From: Eubacterium plexicaudatum ASF492
GTDB taxonomy: Bacteria > Bacillota > Clostridia > Lachnospirales > Lachnospiraceae
Length of the DNA: 64,000 bases
Assembly (NCBI RefSeq): GCF_000364225.2
Contig: NZ_AQFT02000001.1
Span: 310,001 to 374,000, forward strand
Reading direction: 5' to 3'
Below, one piece after another: positions 18,696 through 28,181 of this stretch. The notes under the pieces are model-generated. The model did no database searches. It saw only the letters and a list, made by a program, of their open reading frames with translations, and was not told where the DNA came from. The position numbers were made by a program, and so were the translations under genes. How positions within the stretch are numbered: the stretch's first letter is position 1; each line of letters begins with the position of its first letter.

Positions 18696-19319
18696 ATGAC
18701 AGAACAGGAAAAAATGAAAAACGGCTATTTATGGGATGACGACGAGGAGAATATGGCACTGCAGGCGCAAGCAAAAAAACTTGTGCGGCAGTTCAACGCA
18801 TTACCGCCGGAGGACATGGACGGACGGGCGGCGCTCCTTCCCAAACTGTTTGGAGAAGTCGGGAAAAATGTCTGGATTGTGCCACCGCTTACGACTGCGG
18901 TTGGTAAATATGTTTCGATTGGAGACGGCACTTATGCAAACATGAACCTGACACTGATTGATGATTGGAAAATTACGATAGGGAAAAATGTCCTGATCGG
19001 CCCTAATGTGACGTTGTGTACAACAGGGCATCCGGTTCATCCGAAGCATCGGGCAGATGGTATGTATTCCTTCCCTGTCACGATTGGCAATAATGTGTGG
19101 ATCGGTGCAAACGTGGTTGTCCTGCCGGGGGTTACGATCGGGGAAAATTCCGTAATCGGGGCGGGGTCAGTCGTGACAAAGGATATACCGGCAAATGTGA
19201 TAGCATTTGGTAGTCCCTGTAAGGTATACCGGGAAATGAATGAGCATGACGAGGAATATTATTTTAAAGACAGGCGGTTCGACGACCAGCCTGAAAATGA
19301 ATGTATGGAGGAACAGTGA
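18696..19319 (+). CDS. Maltose O-acetyltransferase-like protein (left-handed beta-helix)
   Basis: Start ATG 18696, after GATGGAGGAGCATAAA. The N-terminal Mac domain (KMKNGYLWDDDEENMALQAQ) is followed by hexapeptide repeats (IGKNVLIGPNVTLCTTGHPV; VTIGNNVWIGANVVVLPGV). The catalytic His is in CTTGHPVHP. It transfers acetyl from acetyl-CoA to a sugar. The length of 207 is usual. A second, similar gene follows after two bases; the tandem pair lies behind the MATE remnant. Confidence 0.85.
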   Translation: MTEQEKMKNGYLWDDDEENMALQAQAKKLVRQFNALPPEDMDGRAALLPKLFGEVGKNVWIVPPLTTAVGKYVSIGDGTYANMNLTLIDDWKITIGKNVLIGPNVTLCTTGHPVHPKHRADGMYSFPVTIGNNVWIGANVVVLPGVTIGENSVIGAGSVVTKDIPANVIAFGSPCKVYREMNEHDEEYYFKDRRFDDQPENECMEEQ

Positions 19320-19321
19320 AA

Positions 19322-19956
19322 ATGGATATGACAAACAGACAGCGACGGGATGCAGGCATGGCTTATATTTCGGATGATACGGTTTTGAGGAACAGCTTGT
19401 ATGCAGGAGGATTTTACAGAAACTGAATTTTATGGACCGTTCGGATTTTGCGGGAATCAAGGAGACAGTGAAGGAGCTTTTCGGGAAATCTGAGGACGCT
19501 TTTGTGAACCCGCCGTTCTACTGCGATTATGGGAAGCACATCGAAGTGGGAAAGAATTTCTTTGCAAATTATAACTGTACGCTTTTAGACGTGGCAAAAA
19601 TCAAGATAGGTGATAACTGCCAGATGGCGCCTAATGTGGCAATCTACACGGCAGGGCATCCCGTTCATCCGGTCAGCCGCAATTCGGCATATGAGTATGG
19701 CAAGGAAGTGACGGTAGGGGATAACGTATGGTTCGGGGGAAACACGGTGGTATGCCCTGGCGTACACATAGGCGATAATGTGGTGATCGGTGCCGGCAGC
19801 GTGGTGACAAAAGACATCCCGGACTGGTGTATCGCAGCAGGCAATCCATGCAGGGTTATTCGCAAGATTACGGAAAAGGACAGAAAAAAACTGTTCCGTG
19901 ACGAAGAGATAGACGGGGAGGCATGGCAGGATATTTTGGAGCGGATGGAATTTTAG
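19322..19956 (+). CDS. Second maltose O-acetyltransferase-like protein, frameshifted
   Basis: Starts at ATG 19322 (MDMTNRQRRDAGMAYISDDT). One T is missing in the run at 19383-19386; restoring it gives VFEEQLVCRRILQKLNFMDR and a 211-residue protein. The beta-helix shows CTLLDVAKIKIGDNCQMAPN, the catalytic YTAGHPVHP, and VTVGDNVWFGGNTVVCPGVH. It is roughly half identical to its upstream neighbour and likely has the same activity. Confidence 0.8.
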
Positions 19957-19957
19957 G

Positions 19958-20326
19958 ATGAAAGGATGGGTATATCCGATGGAGCAGGTTGTCAGGGATG
20001 CCATAGCCGGGGGAATGGATGAAATCTGTTTTACAGACCATGTGGATTATGGCATTAAGCAGGATTGGGACTGTGGGAAGCCAATATTGTACCGGGGAGA
20101 GGAACCGCTTGCCAATGTGGATTATCCGGTGTATATTGCCAGGATCAAAGAATTGCAGGAAAAATACGGGGAGAGAATTCGGATAAAGATTGGAATTGGC
20201 AGTGACAGCCACAAGGCGGAACATTTAGGAGCTTATATTAAGGAGGCCGGATATCTGCTGAAGGAGCTGGGATTTCCATATTTCTGTACTTATGAAAAGC
20301 AGCAGCCGGTATTTCACGGATTATAA
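19958..20326 (+). pseudogene. Histidinol-phosphatase (HisJ/PHP family), N-terminally cut and internally deleted
   Basis: The surviving frame has MEQVVRDAIAGGMDEICFTD followed by HVDYG, and ends GSDSHKAEHLGAYIKEAG…LGFPYFCTYEKQQPVFHGL. Both are typical of HisJ-type PHP phosphatases. The first metal-binding segment (HxH) at the N-terminus is absent. About 130 residues in the middle are missing, joined at IRIKIGIG/SDSHK. The deletion keeps the frame, but most metal ligands are lost, so it cannot be a working phosphatase. Confidence 0.7.
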
Positions 20327-20404
20327 AGCGGTTTCAAAAAACAGCTTACAAAACCGGAAATTTTAAAGAGAACAGGATGCGAACAATATTTTAAGGAGGT
20401 TCAT

Positions 20405-20992
20405 ATGAAATTTGAAAAGAAAAATTTGTTTTGGATCAGGGAAGCAGATCGAAGTGAGGTGACAGATGACAGGATTACTATTTACACACAACCAAAAACT
20501 GATTTGTGGCAGAGGACCTACTACGGGTTTCAGAATGACAATGCGCCTGTCCTGCAGATGAAAACGTCAGAAAAGTATTTTTCGTTCATCGTAAAAACAG
20601 AATTTGACAGCAAGGCGAGATTTGACCAATGCGGTATTGTAGTGTATCAGGATAGTGAAAATTGGATAAAAGCATCCATTGAATATGAAAATGAGCAGTA
20701 CCAGAGGCTTGGCAGTGTTGTTACAAACCATGGGTATTCTGACTGGGCAACGACAGATATTGATGCATCGGTGAAATCTATGTGGTACCGGCTTAGCCGC
20801 AGGGAATCAGACTATTGTATTGAGTGCGGTACGGATGGCAGCACATTCCGGCAGATGCGGATCTGCCATTTGTGGAAAGGAGACGAAAAAATTTCTTTTG
20901 GCGTTTATGCCTGCAGTCCTGTAGAAGGTTCTTTCCGGGCAGAATTTACAAATATGCAGATTACAGAATGTATGTGGGAAACTCATCAATAA
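20405..20992 (+). CDS. DUF1349 domain protein (concanavalin-like fold)
   Basis: The 195-residue protein starts at ATG 20405 with the site AAGGAGGTTCAT. The pattern of KFEKKNLFWIREADRSEVTD, FSFIVKTEFDSKARFDQCGI, VVYQDSENWIKASIEYEN and the end ISFGVYACSPVEGSFRAEFT is that of DUF1349. These are cytosolic jelly-roll proteins related to yeast Ree1 and thought to bind sugars. The frame is complete. No operon partner is evident. Confidence 0.8.
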   Translation: MKFEKKNLFWIREADRSEVTDDRITIYTQPKTDLWQRTYYGFQNDNAPVLQMKTSEKYFSFIVKTEFDSKARFDQCGIVVYQDSENWIKASIEYENEQYQRLGSVVTNHGYSDWATTDIDASVKSMWYRLSRRESDYCIECGTDGSTFRQMRICHLWKGDEKISFGVYACSPVEGSFRAEFTNMQITECMWETHQ

Positions 20993-21074
20993 AAGGAGCG
21001 TTCAAAGAAATGCGGTTATCGGTTCTTTTTGTAATCAACAATCAAGGGGGGGTTATACCGCATAATTGCAGAAT

Positions 21075-21365
21075 GATACGGGCAGAAGTATAATAAGTGA
21101 GAAATTTGAACGTTTTTGAGAAGACTATTGCTGAATTTATGTCCGCTATGAGCCGTTCAAGGCGTTCCTGCGTCTGCCTGTCAATGTCGGCAAGGTAGGA
21201 ATTGGGCCTGCCATTTGTGAGAAGAACTGCATGCCGGTACTTGGCTTGATTATGACGAAGTAAGTATTTCGGTGTATCGCCAACAGATTTATGAGTATGT
21301 TTATACACGATATAAAGAGGCTGCGTAGAAGGAGTTATCAGTAAGAAGCATAATGGACTTATCAA
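21075..21365 (-). pseudogene. TnpV transposon protein remnant
   Basis: The core KYLLRHNQAKYRHAVLLTNG…RPNSYLADIDRQTQERLERL matches TnpV, a small protein of Clostridia transposons. The N-terminal third and the C-terminal tail have been replaced by unrelated residues. It marks another lost conjugative or integrative element. Confidence 0.55.
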
Positions 21366-21503
21366 TGAAGAGATAATAAAACGAAAAATAAATGAATAGT
21401 ATTGCCGAAAATGGAAATACTATTCATTAAGAACAAATCAATGCACAGTCGAAAAAGAAAGCCAGACAGCTACCTGCCAATTTCCGACAATACACAGTTA
21501 AAT

Positions 21504-24500
21504 TTACAGTTTCTCCGAATGATCAATCCATTCTTCCCATGACCAGAAATCATCTTCACTCAATCGAGGCATTGCATTCACATCTACACCATGATGTTCG
21601 GGTAAAGAAATCATCTGCTCACGGATACGATTACATTCCTTTATTATAGCGTCTGCGTCACCTGCACAAAGGGAAGTCACAATCCGTTGAAACTGTCTTT
21701 CATAATATTGTTTTAACTTAAATGAATTATCCAGAAGCCATTCTATAAACGGATGGTCTAACGTAATTCCTCTGCGAATAACAGAATTGGCACAACAAAT
21801 ATATTGCTGGCTCCGTCTACTTGAAGCCTTGCAAAACATCATCGGCGGAAATAGATCATAACTATCTTCGAGACTGTTATCCTTTTTTCATAGAAGGATA
21901 TGATCTGCCCATCTTCATAACAAATCGTCATTTCGTAAACATCTTGAAGATTAGCTATCAAATACTTGAACATGATCGTATCAGCTGCATCATAATATGG
22001 ATTAATAGTAAATTCAGATATATTAGGATTTTGTGTTGCTTTGCCTAACAGCAGCATACTGTTTATAAAATAGTCTTTCAGATTCTTTCTCATCCACTCA
22101 CCCAACCGGAAATTCCTGGCTTCTCTCCATTGTTTCAAAGTGCTGGTTTTCCATTCCTTGAATTCATCCAAACTTCCTAACCTTCCTAATATCTGATATT
22201 TAACAAAAATACCAGTAATAGCAATAAAAACTGTTAATGGTAAGTCGGATATTTTGGATCGGCTAATTTCTACGAAGGGTTTCCACATATTTTCCAGCAA
22301 GAATATCGCTCCTTCAAAAATGGTATGCGCTTCTATATTTCCCGCTATAATACCTTGATATATGCACTTAACTGATCCATATTGACGCCAAAGAGATAAC
22401 AGAGCTATATCCGGACATCCACATTCTATCGCATAGAATCGCATTTCCGCTTTCTGTTGATCGTTATTGTACAGCCTCCATATATCCATTAACTTATTGT
22501 CTTTTGCAAATGGCTGCCATATTTCCATTATATCCTGCATTTTTGGACAGGCAGAATGTTTTTCAAATTCTTTCTCTAAGGCATTTACTTTTCTATGCCA
22601 TATTTTCTCTTTATCTTTTTCCATCCATCAGTTTCATTACTCGGATATATTAAGTTTTGACTCTCAAGCTGTATTTCCCAGGTTTTTCCCTTTATCTGAA
22701 TATCCGCATAAATTCGGTATTTCTGATCTTTCACCTTCCACCGCGCTGACTTATCACAATATACATCATATTTCACAAGTACCCCCCGAAAAGTCTGGCA
22801 GGACTTGATCTTCTTCCTTATCCAAGGGATCACAGTTATCACGATCTTTGGATATTGGCCTTGAATCGCTGGAAAATTTTGGTCAAACTTTTTCTTTAGT
22901 TCCGGAGACAGTTCATAAATTCTTTTCCCTGCCATTTCGTGCGCCTCCCGCATCACTTCTGCATAAGTCTGTCCGATCCGTTTATTATTATAATATATTG
23001 GCATCCTGGCTCCAAACAAATATTTCTCCACAGTCGCTCGAAGATCCATAGCTCCCAGTTTTCCCGGATTGAGCCGTATAACGATCGAAGTTCCGGACTT
23101 TGCACGATAACCTCTTCTCTCCAGGCCGTTTTTCACACCTATATCATAATCCGCAGGAGTCGGCAATTCTCCGTCTGTCGGATGATGTTCTAACTGATTC
23201 TTCAATGTGTAATACCCGGTCAGTCCTGTTATTTGTAGGCGCAGTCCATATTGTACCATCCTCTGAGACTTTCCTGTGGCCTCTTCTCTTCGGTTTTTCT
23301 CAGGGTCAAAATAAAGGGTGGAGACCTCGACGTACTCTCCACAAAGAAAGCTGGACAAGAAGCCGATCCCAAAACGGCTGATCCCGTGATATTTCTCTGT
23401 TCGTCCATGGTCTCTCATATCCCGTTCCAATTCCTGCGAATTGTAGTAAGAATTTCCTACTTTCAGGAAATATCGTTGCAGCATCCCCAGTGTCATACCC
23501 GTTCCCTCGTCATCAATGCGAAACCAGATATTCCCCTTCGCATCATTCCATTCCCATAAATCTATACGAGACTCCTCTGGGATAAAATCCCGGTCCATCT
23601 CGCCTCTGAGCAGGGTCGCATCAATCGCATTCTGCAGTAATTCTCTTATAAATACATCCGTATGATCATACAGATTTTCCCCTGTCAGAAGATTCAGGAT
23701 CTGAGCCTGATCCATTGTCAGACAGAAATCACCGCTCATATACCCATCTGATTCGATCTCATTTCTCAATACCGCTCTCGGAAACGGAAACTCCTGCCTC
23801 CAACCCGCCTTGCAATACCTTTGTAATTTCACACAATTCGCCAGTTCTTCATCTATCCAATCCAGAAAATCCCTGACCGCATGCTCAATCCCCGGGTTTG
23901 TACATTGTGCCTTATAAGGAAGGTCGTTTGCAGAAGGAGAGGCCGGGTAACGGAAACCTGCGGATGCCCGATGTTTATCCCATTCTGTACGGCTCTTTTC
24001 GTTTTCTTTCACATAACCATATAATATTTTTGGGGCACGGGTATCGTCAAAATCCAGCAGATCTGCCAGCCGCAGCAAAAGTACACAAAATAAAGGATCT
24101 GCATCACTTACAGGCAGATAATCCAACTCCTGATTACTGCAAAGTTCCGACCAGTTCTCCCCATGCGCCTGACAGACAGCTATCATGCAGTATTTTGGCA
24201 CCACATCCAACGGACACCTGTCGAACAATTCCTTCCATGCTTCATTTTGCAGCACTTCCGGAATACGAAAAGGATGCAATGTCCGAAGATACCATTTACG
24301 GATATCTTCCGGCCAATCTTTTGCCGGACGCCCTAATAACTCCGGGCAATAGTCTCTTAGAAATTCCCTGCATTCCCTTTCATCTTCATACCACTGCTGT
24401 CTTTCTTCATCTGTATAAACCATTCCCAGATCATGCATACAGGCCGCCAGGATCAACAGTTCTGATTCTCCAAGCGATAATTGCCGGATCTGATCCCCAG

Positions 24501-24707
24501 CAGGCCGCCCATTGCATCTAAAACATTCAATATATGTGTTCCATCATGCAGAGTATAGTTCTGAAACGTCAGCCGGATATCTGCCAGATATTCTGCCGCA
24601 GCCTCATATACATCTTTTACCCAATCGCATCGCTTTCCGGATAGATTTGCTTTCTCCAGATAAATCTGCCAAAGCATTGTCTCTTCTAGTTTTTTAGAAT
24701 GAATCAT
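21504..24707 (-). CDS. Large HD-domain plus Hsp90-like (GHKL) ATPase protein, frameshifted
   Basis: Four open segments (24707-24453, 24456-22585, 22624-21839, 21842-21504) join into one ~1,065-residue protein if one base is added at three homopolymers: CCCC 24495-24498, T-run 22616-22620, T-run 21883-21888. Domains in order: an HD-type region (YTLHDGTHILNVLDAMGGLL; LAACMHDLGMVYTDEE), then an Hsp90-like GHKL ATPase (VFIRELLQNAIDATLL, FRIDDEGTGMTLGMLQ, ISRFGIGFLSSFLCGEYVEV), then a helical C-terminus with no known domain (KMQDIMEIWQPFAKDNKLMD). An HD module suggests nucleotide or phosphate hydrolysis, and the GHKL part an ATP-driven clamp. Its solo position between mobile fragments is compatible with a defence gene, but this is inference. 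Confidence 0.65.
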
Positions 24708-25026
24708 AAAAGTTCCCCACCTTTACTTTTATTTTGTCTTTTTCTTTTGCAAATCCTACTATTATTCTAATTCCTTCCGGTTATTTATTCTATCATAGTT
24801 TTCATCAAAGTACAGCAAAATCTTATATATGAGCATTTCGGATTGAGCCGGAGGGAACATGCGGCGGACTTTTGCTTTTGAAGAAATTGATACGGATTCC
24901 GTCAAATAATTCCGATAAAAGTGCAGTTTGTACCGAATGGCTTTTCAAGTTCTTTCGGTGTGATATAATCAAAACGGCGAAATGTACGTAGCTATCATAT
25001 TATATTTAAGGAGGATTTGAGAGGAA
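24708..25026. other. Divergent intergenic region
   Basis: No gene is seen. It must hold the promoters for the leftward HD/Hsp90-like gene and the rightward secreted protein. TGATATAAT near 24961-24969 could be a -10 element for the latter, with AAGGAGG near 25010. Confidence 0.4.
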
Positions 25027-26892
25027 ATGAAGAGCATGAAACGTTTTTTGAAAAAAGCGTGTGCAGTTTCATTAGCAGTTGCCACGGCTGGCTGTTTTCT
25101 GATGACAGACAGGCCGGTTACGGTATCTGCGGCGACACCTGCGGTCAGTCTTCGAACATCGTTTAAGACGCTGCGGGTCGGGCAGAAAAATGTTATGACG
25201 CTGAAAAACAATACGATTGGTTGGAAGATTACAAAGGTCGCTACGAATGACCGGACGATTGCGATGGTATTCGGGCGTACGACGAAAAGCTTCCAAATTA
25301 AGGGCAAGTCTGCTGGGCGTACGACGGTGAAGGCCAGACTTAAGACAACATCCAGAAAAAAACATAACAGTAAGATTGTGAAATGCAGAGTGAATGTCAT
25401 CGAACCAAATACATCTCAGGCGACAGAAGCGGTGGTATCCACGCAGGCGGAGCTAAATGCGGCGCTGGAAAACAAAAACCTTGCAAAGCTGACGATCCGT
25501 ACGGTACAGGCAGAAAAATTTACGATTCCGGCAGGAAACTATAAGGATGTGGAATTGACTGTAGATGCGCCGCTTTCCGATGTGACGAATAATGGTGCCT
25601 TTCAGTCGATTCAGATCCATGCCATCCGTCCGGATACATGGTTTGAACATGCTGTCGGCAATACGCTGAAGGTACTGGCACAGACGGCACGTATTGTCGT
25701 AAGCGAAAGCGCGAAGGTGAGCGGCATTGAGTTTGCAAAAGCAGATGCCGATGTGAAGCTGGAGGTAAACGGTACGGTTGATCAGATATCCGTAAAGGCA
25801 AAAATGAGCTTGTCTGTTTCCGGCACGCCAAAAGCTCCGCTTAATGTAACAATGGAAGAAGCGGCAGAAGGTTCGACGTTGGTATCGGAGGCACCGGTTA
25901 ATATTTCTGTCTACGCATCCGTAGACATTACGCTGAAAAAAGGCGCGGAAGGAAGTTCGGTAGCGATCAAGTCTGAGAAAGCAGATCCGAAGATTACCAA
26001 TCAGACTTCTATGTCCGTTACAGTGACAAAAGCGGATGGCTCTAAAACTACGGTAAGCTCCGGAGGAATTCCGACCAGGCCGAATTTTGGCAACAGCTAT
26101 GGCTCAGGGTCAAACTCTGGTTTTGGCTCATCCGACACGACGACTGGCGGTTCTATTACAACGACTGGCGGTGCTATAGATACGGAAACGGAAAATCCTG
26201 ACCAGCCTGGAATAGGCGGCGGTGGATACCCTGGTTCGGATACTTCCGTCCATATGTTTTCCATGAAACAGCTGATGCAGGAAATGAAGCCCGAAATCGA
26301 AGCGGTTACAATTACACTGGGAGCTTATCATGCAAGCGAAGGACCAAAAAGCGTGTCCATGTCAGCCCTTGTTTCTTATGAAATACCGGGAACGTTAAAT
26401 AAGATCGTACAGGAGCTGAATCCGGATATGCCAGACATTCATTTACAAAGATATGTGCAGGAGGCAGATCAGGAGGAAGGAACCTGGGAAGATATTCCGG
26501 AAAAGGGGTGGACATTTTCCAGAGAGATTCAACCGCTTGAGTTTAGTGAACTGGAAGAATATTATGTAGGCTTTTATGAGGCGTTCCGTCTGGTGGATAG
26601 ATATGGTTATGAAATTGGCAGCAAGTTAGAGGTGCAGATTGTAGCGATTAATAAAGATGCTCTGCATTCCTATATCTATGACCTGCTTCCTTCTAACGGT
26701 ATTCATACTGTCAAGCTGGCAGGACTCCCGTTTGCAGAACCTTCCGAAGATGACTCGCCTGGCAGCGTGCGTATATTTGCCTATCAGCATTGGACTCTGC
26801 CGGATAGAATGGAAAAATTGACACCGGATAACCTGGATAAGTATCATATTATAGAGTACACACTGAAAAACGGCGGACAGCTGCAGCCTTGA
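25027..26892 (+). CDS. Secreted Ig-like repeat protein with glycine/serine linker
   Basis: The 621-residue protein has a signal peptide (MKRFLKKACAVSLAVATAGC…VSA). Next comes a bacterial Ig-like domain (~35-125: FKTLRVGQKNVMTLKNNTIG, KSAGRTTVKARL). A beta-rich middle (~135-320, AELNAALENKNLAKLTIRTV) is followed by a low-complexity linker (~350-395: GSGSNSGFGSSDTTTGGSIT). The C-terminal domain (~400-621) is of unknown type. No LPXTG or surface-layer motif is visible, so it is secreted or loosely attached. Ribosome site AAGGAGG lies 10-16 bp before the start. A hairpin terminator follows at 26977. Confidence 0.75.
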   Translation: MKSMKRFLKKACAVSLAVATAGCFLMTDRPVTVSAATPAVSLRTSFKTLRVGQKNVMTLKNNTIGWKITKVATNDRTIAMVFGRTTKSFQIKGKSAGRTTVKARLKTTSRKKHNSKIVKCRVNVIEPNTSQATEAVVSTQAELNAALENKNLAKLTIRTVQAEKFTIPAGNYKDVELTVDAPLSDVTNNGAFQSIQIHAIRPDTWFEHAVGNTLKVLAQTARIVVSESAKVSGIEFAKADADVKLEVNGTVDQISVKAKMSLSVSGTPKAPLNVTMEEAAEGSTLVSEAPVNISVYASVDITLKKGAEGSSVAIKSEKADPKITNQTSMSVTVTKADGSKTTVSSGGIPTRPNFGNSYGSGSNSGFGSSDTTTGGSITTTGGAIDTETENPDQPGIGGGGYPGSDTSVHMFSMKQLMQEMKPEIEAVTITLGAYHASEGPKSVSMSALVSYEIPGTLNKIVQELNPDMPDIHLQRYVQEADQEEGTWEDIPEKGWTFSREIQPLEFSELEEYYVGFYEAFRLVDRYGYEIGSKLEVQIVAINKDALHSYIYDLLPSNGIHTVKLAGLPFAEPSEDDSPGSVRIFAYQHWTLPDRMEKLTPDNLDKYHIIEYTLKNGGQLQP

Positions 26893-26976
26893 TGCTTTCA
26901 TTTTGGAAATTTGCGTGACCGACCGGGATTCAAAGGCCGGTTTATTACGGAAACGAACAGGATTGTTTCTTTTCGG

Positions 26977-27024
26977 GGTGTGTCAAATAAACTGTGTAAA
27001 CCATCACAGATTATTTGACACACC
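26977..27024. terminator. 20-bp stem hairpin with poly-T, resembling joined IS ends
   Basis: GGTGTGTCAAATAAACTGTG pairs with its near-perfect complement around an 8-base loop, followed by TTTATTTTTTT. It works on paper as the terminator of the secreted-protein gene. GTGTGTCAAATAAACTGTG also looks like an IS256-type terminal repeat, so it may have arisen from two abutting IS ends. Confidence 0.6.
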
Positions 27025-27098
27025 TTTATTTTTTTGTAAAAAAGGATGGGTTGGTTCAAAAGATTATCAAGGATGCCGTAGAACATATCCTTGGCTAG

Positions 27099-27255
27099 TA
27101 CACCGTAAAATAAATATCTGGATATATTGCGCCGGATAAATCTTCATGAGTGCATGGCAAAAACCGGAGGTGTACCGGGGTACATTGAGGATTTTTGCCA
27201 TGTGCTCATGGAGATTTAGACAAGCAGGATGACCAGATATTTATTTTACGGTGTA
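27099..27255. mobile_element. 157-bp palindromic MITE, copy 2 (inverted relative to copy 1)
   Basis: It has the same length and ends as 5738-5894, flanked by CTAG at 27095-27098 and 27256-27259. Reading it backwards gives copy 1 almost base for base, so both moved recently or are kept by a shared transposase. The flanks TTGGTTC and GAACCAA (27049 and 27260) also pair, so the target may itself have been a hairpin. Confidence 0.85.
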
Positions 27256-27287
27256 CTAGGAACCAAGAAAGATGACACAAAAGCTAA

Positions 27288-27324
27288 CCGCCGCACGATG
27301 GACTTCATCCGCCATATGCGGCGG
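27288..27324. repeat. Hairpin upstream of the LytTR operon
   Basis: CCGCCGCA (27288-27295) pairs with TGCGGCGG (27317-27324). The surrounding bases (GATGACACAAAAG…AACCGCC…CCATATGCGGCGGTCTGCC) closely resemble those at 57026-57076. It may be the terminator of a lost upstream gene. Confidence 0.5.
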
Positions 27325-27369
27325 TCTGCCTGATATTTGGCGTTTTGGTGTGATGGAAGGAAAAGAATT

Positions 27370-27417
27370 CACGCTGTCAAATCCGCTATTCACGCTATTG
27401 GCGTTAGATAATACGCT
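27370..27417 (+). promoter_or_regulatory. Three direct repeats spaced 21 bp: probable LytTR operator
   Basis: CACGCT at 27370, CACGCT at 27391 and TACGCT at 27412 recur with exactly 21-bp periodicity, two helical turns. The first two are extended as TTCACGCT. LytTR regulators bind pairs of short direct repeats at this spacing. A LytTR response regulator gene begins 36 bp downstream, so autoregulation is likely. Confidence 0.65.
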
Positions 27418-27452
27418 GTTTTTTACGATATAAAAAGTGAAAGCGGGAGGAG

Positions 27453-28166
27453 GTGGATTTTATAAAAATTGCGATCTGTGATGATGAAAAAAATATAAGG
27501 GCTTACTTATCCTCTCTGGTCAGGAAGCAGGGGGTAGAGTGTGAAATTGCAGAGTATGTGTCTGCGGACGAATATTTGTTGGAGCAAACGGAGTATGACC
27601 TGTTGTTTTTAGATATAGAGCTGGATGGAGTGGCATCCGGTATGAACGGGATGGAACTGGCAAGGCGGATAAGAGGTATGGAACCGGAGAGGCAGCCGGT
27701 CATTATTTTTGTTACGGGATACGAAAAGTATGTGTATGACGCTTTTGACGTGGGGGCATTCCAATACCTGCTGAAACCTGTTGACGAACAGAGATTTGCC
27801 GAGGTTTTTGGACGGGCGGTGGCGCAGATCATATTTGAGGCGGAACAGAAAAAGAAAACGCTGGTCATCCGGTACGGGAGTGAAAGCAGGGCTGTACCGA
27901 TTCATAGCATTTATTATATTGAGAGCCGTAACCATAAGGTGGTGCTGTACCTCAAAGATGGGCAACTGGAATATTATGAGAAGATCGGCAGGCTGGAGGA
28001 AGAACTGCAGGGGAAGTTTTTTCGGATACACAGGGGGTATCTCGTCAACCTCGCCTATGTCGAGGGGTATGACAAAACAGAGGTGATGCTTACCAATGGC
28101 GTCAGGCTGCCACTTTCAAAAAGATATGAGGACTTTGCAGCGGCATACCTGCAGTTTGTGCAGTGA
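27453..28166 (+). CDS. LytTR-family response regulator (AgrA-like)
   Basis: The receiver domain (1-120) has AICDDEKNIRAYL, the phosphoacceptor Asp54 in LLFLDIELDG, and a conserved Lys in YLLKPVDEQRF. The C-terminal LytTR DNA-binding domain (~140-235) shows VPIHSIYYIESRNHKVVLYL and FRIHRGYLVNLAYVEGY. The frame opens at GTG 27453, but a perfect AGGAGGTGG overlaps that codon; initiation a few codons later is equally plausible. It is partnered with the kinase starting 16 bp downstream and should activate the operon through the 21-bp repeats. Confidence 0.9.
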   Translation: MDFIKIAICDDEKNIRAYLSSLVRKQGVECEIAEYVSADEYLLEQTEYDLLFLDIELDGVASGMNGMELARRIRGMEPERQPVIIFVTGYEKYVYDAFDVGAFQYLLKPVDEQRFAEVFGRAVAQIIFEAEQKKKTLVIRYGSESRAVPIHSIYYIESRNHKVVLYLKDGQLEYYEKIGRLEEELQGKFFRIHRGYLVNLAYVEGYDKTEVMLTNGVRLPLSKRYEDFAAAYLQFVQ

Positions 28167-28181
28167 GGGGGAGGAGGAAAT

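Noticed and set aside
23898-24521. 207-residue open frame antisense to the HD/Hsp90-like gene
   Set aside because: It is a shadow of the ATPase gene, rich in His/Pro and without a start site.
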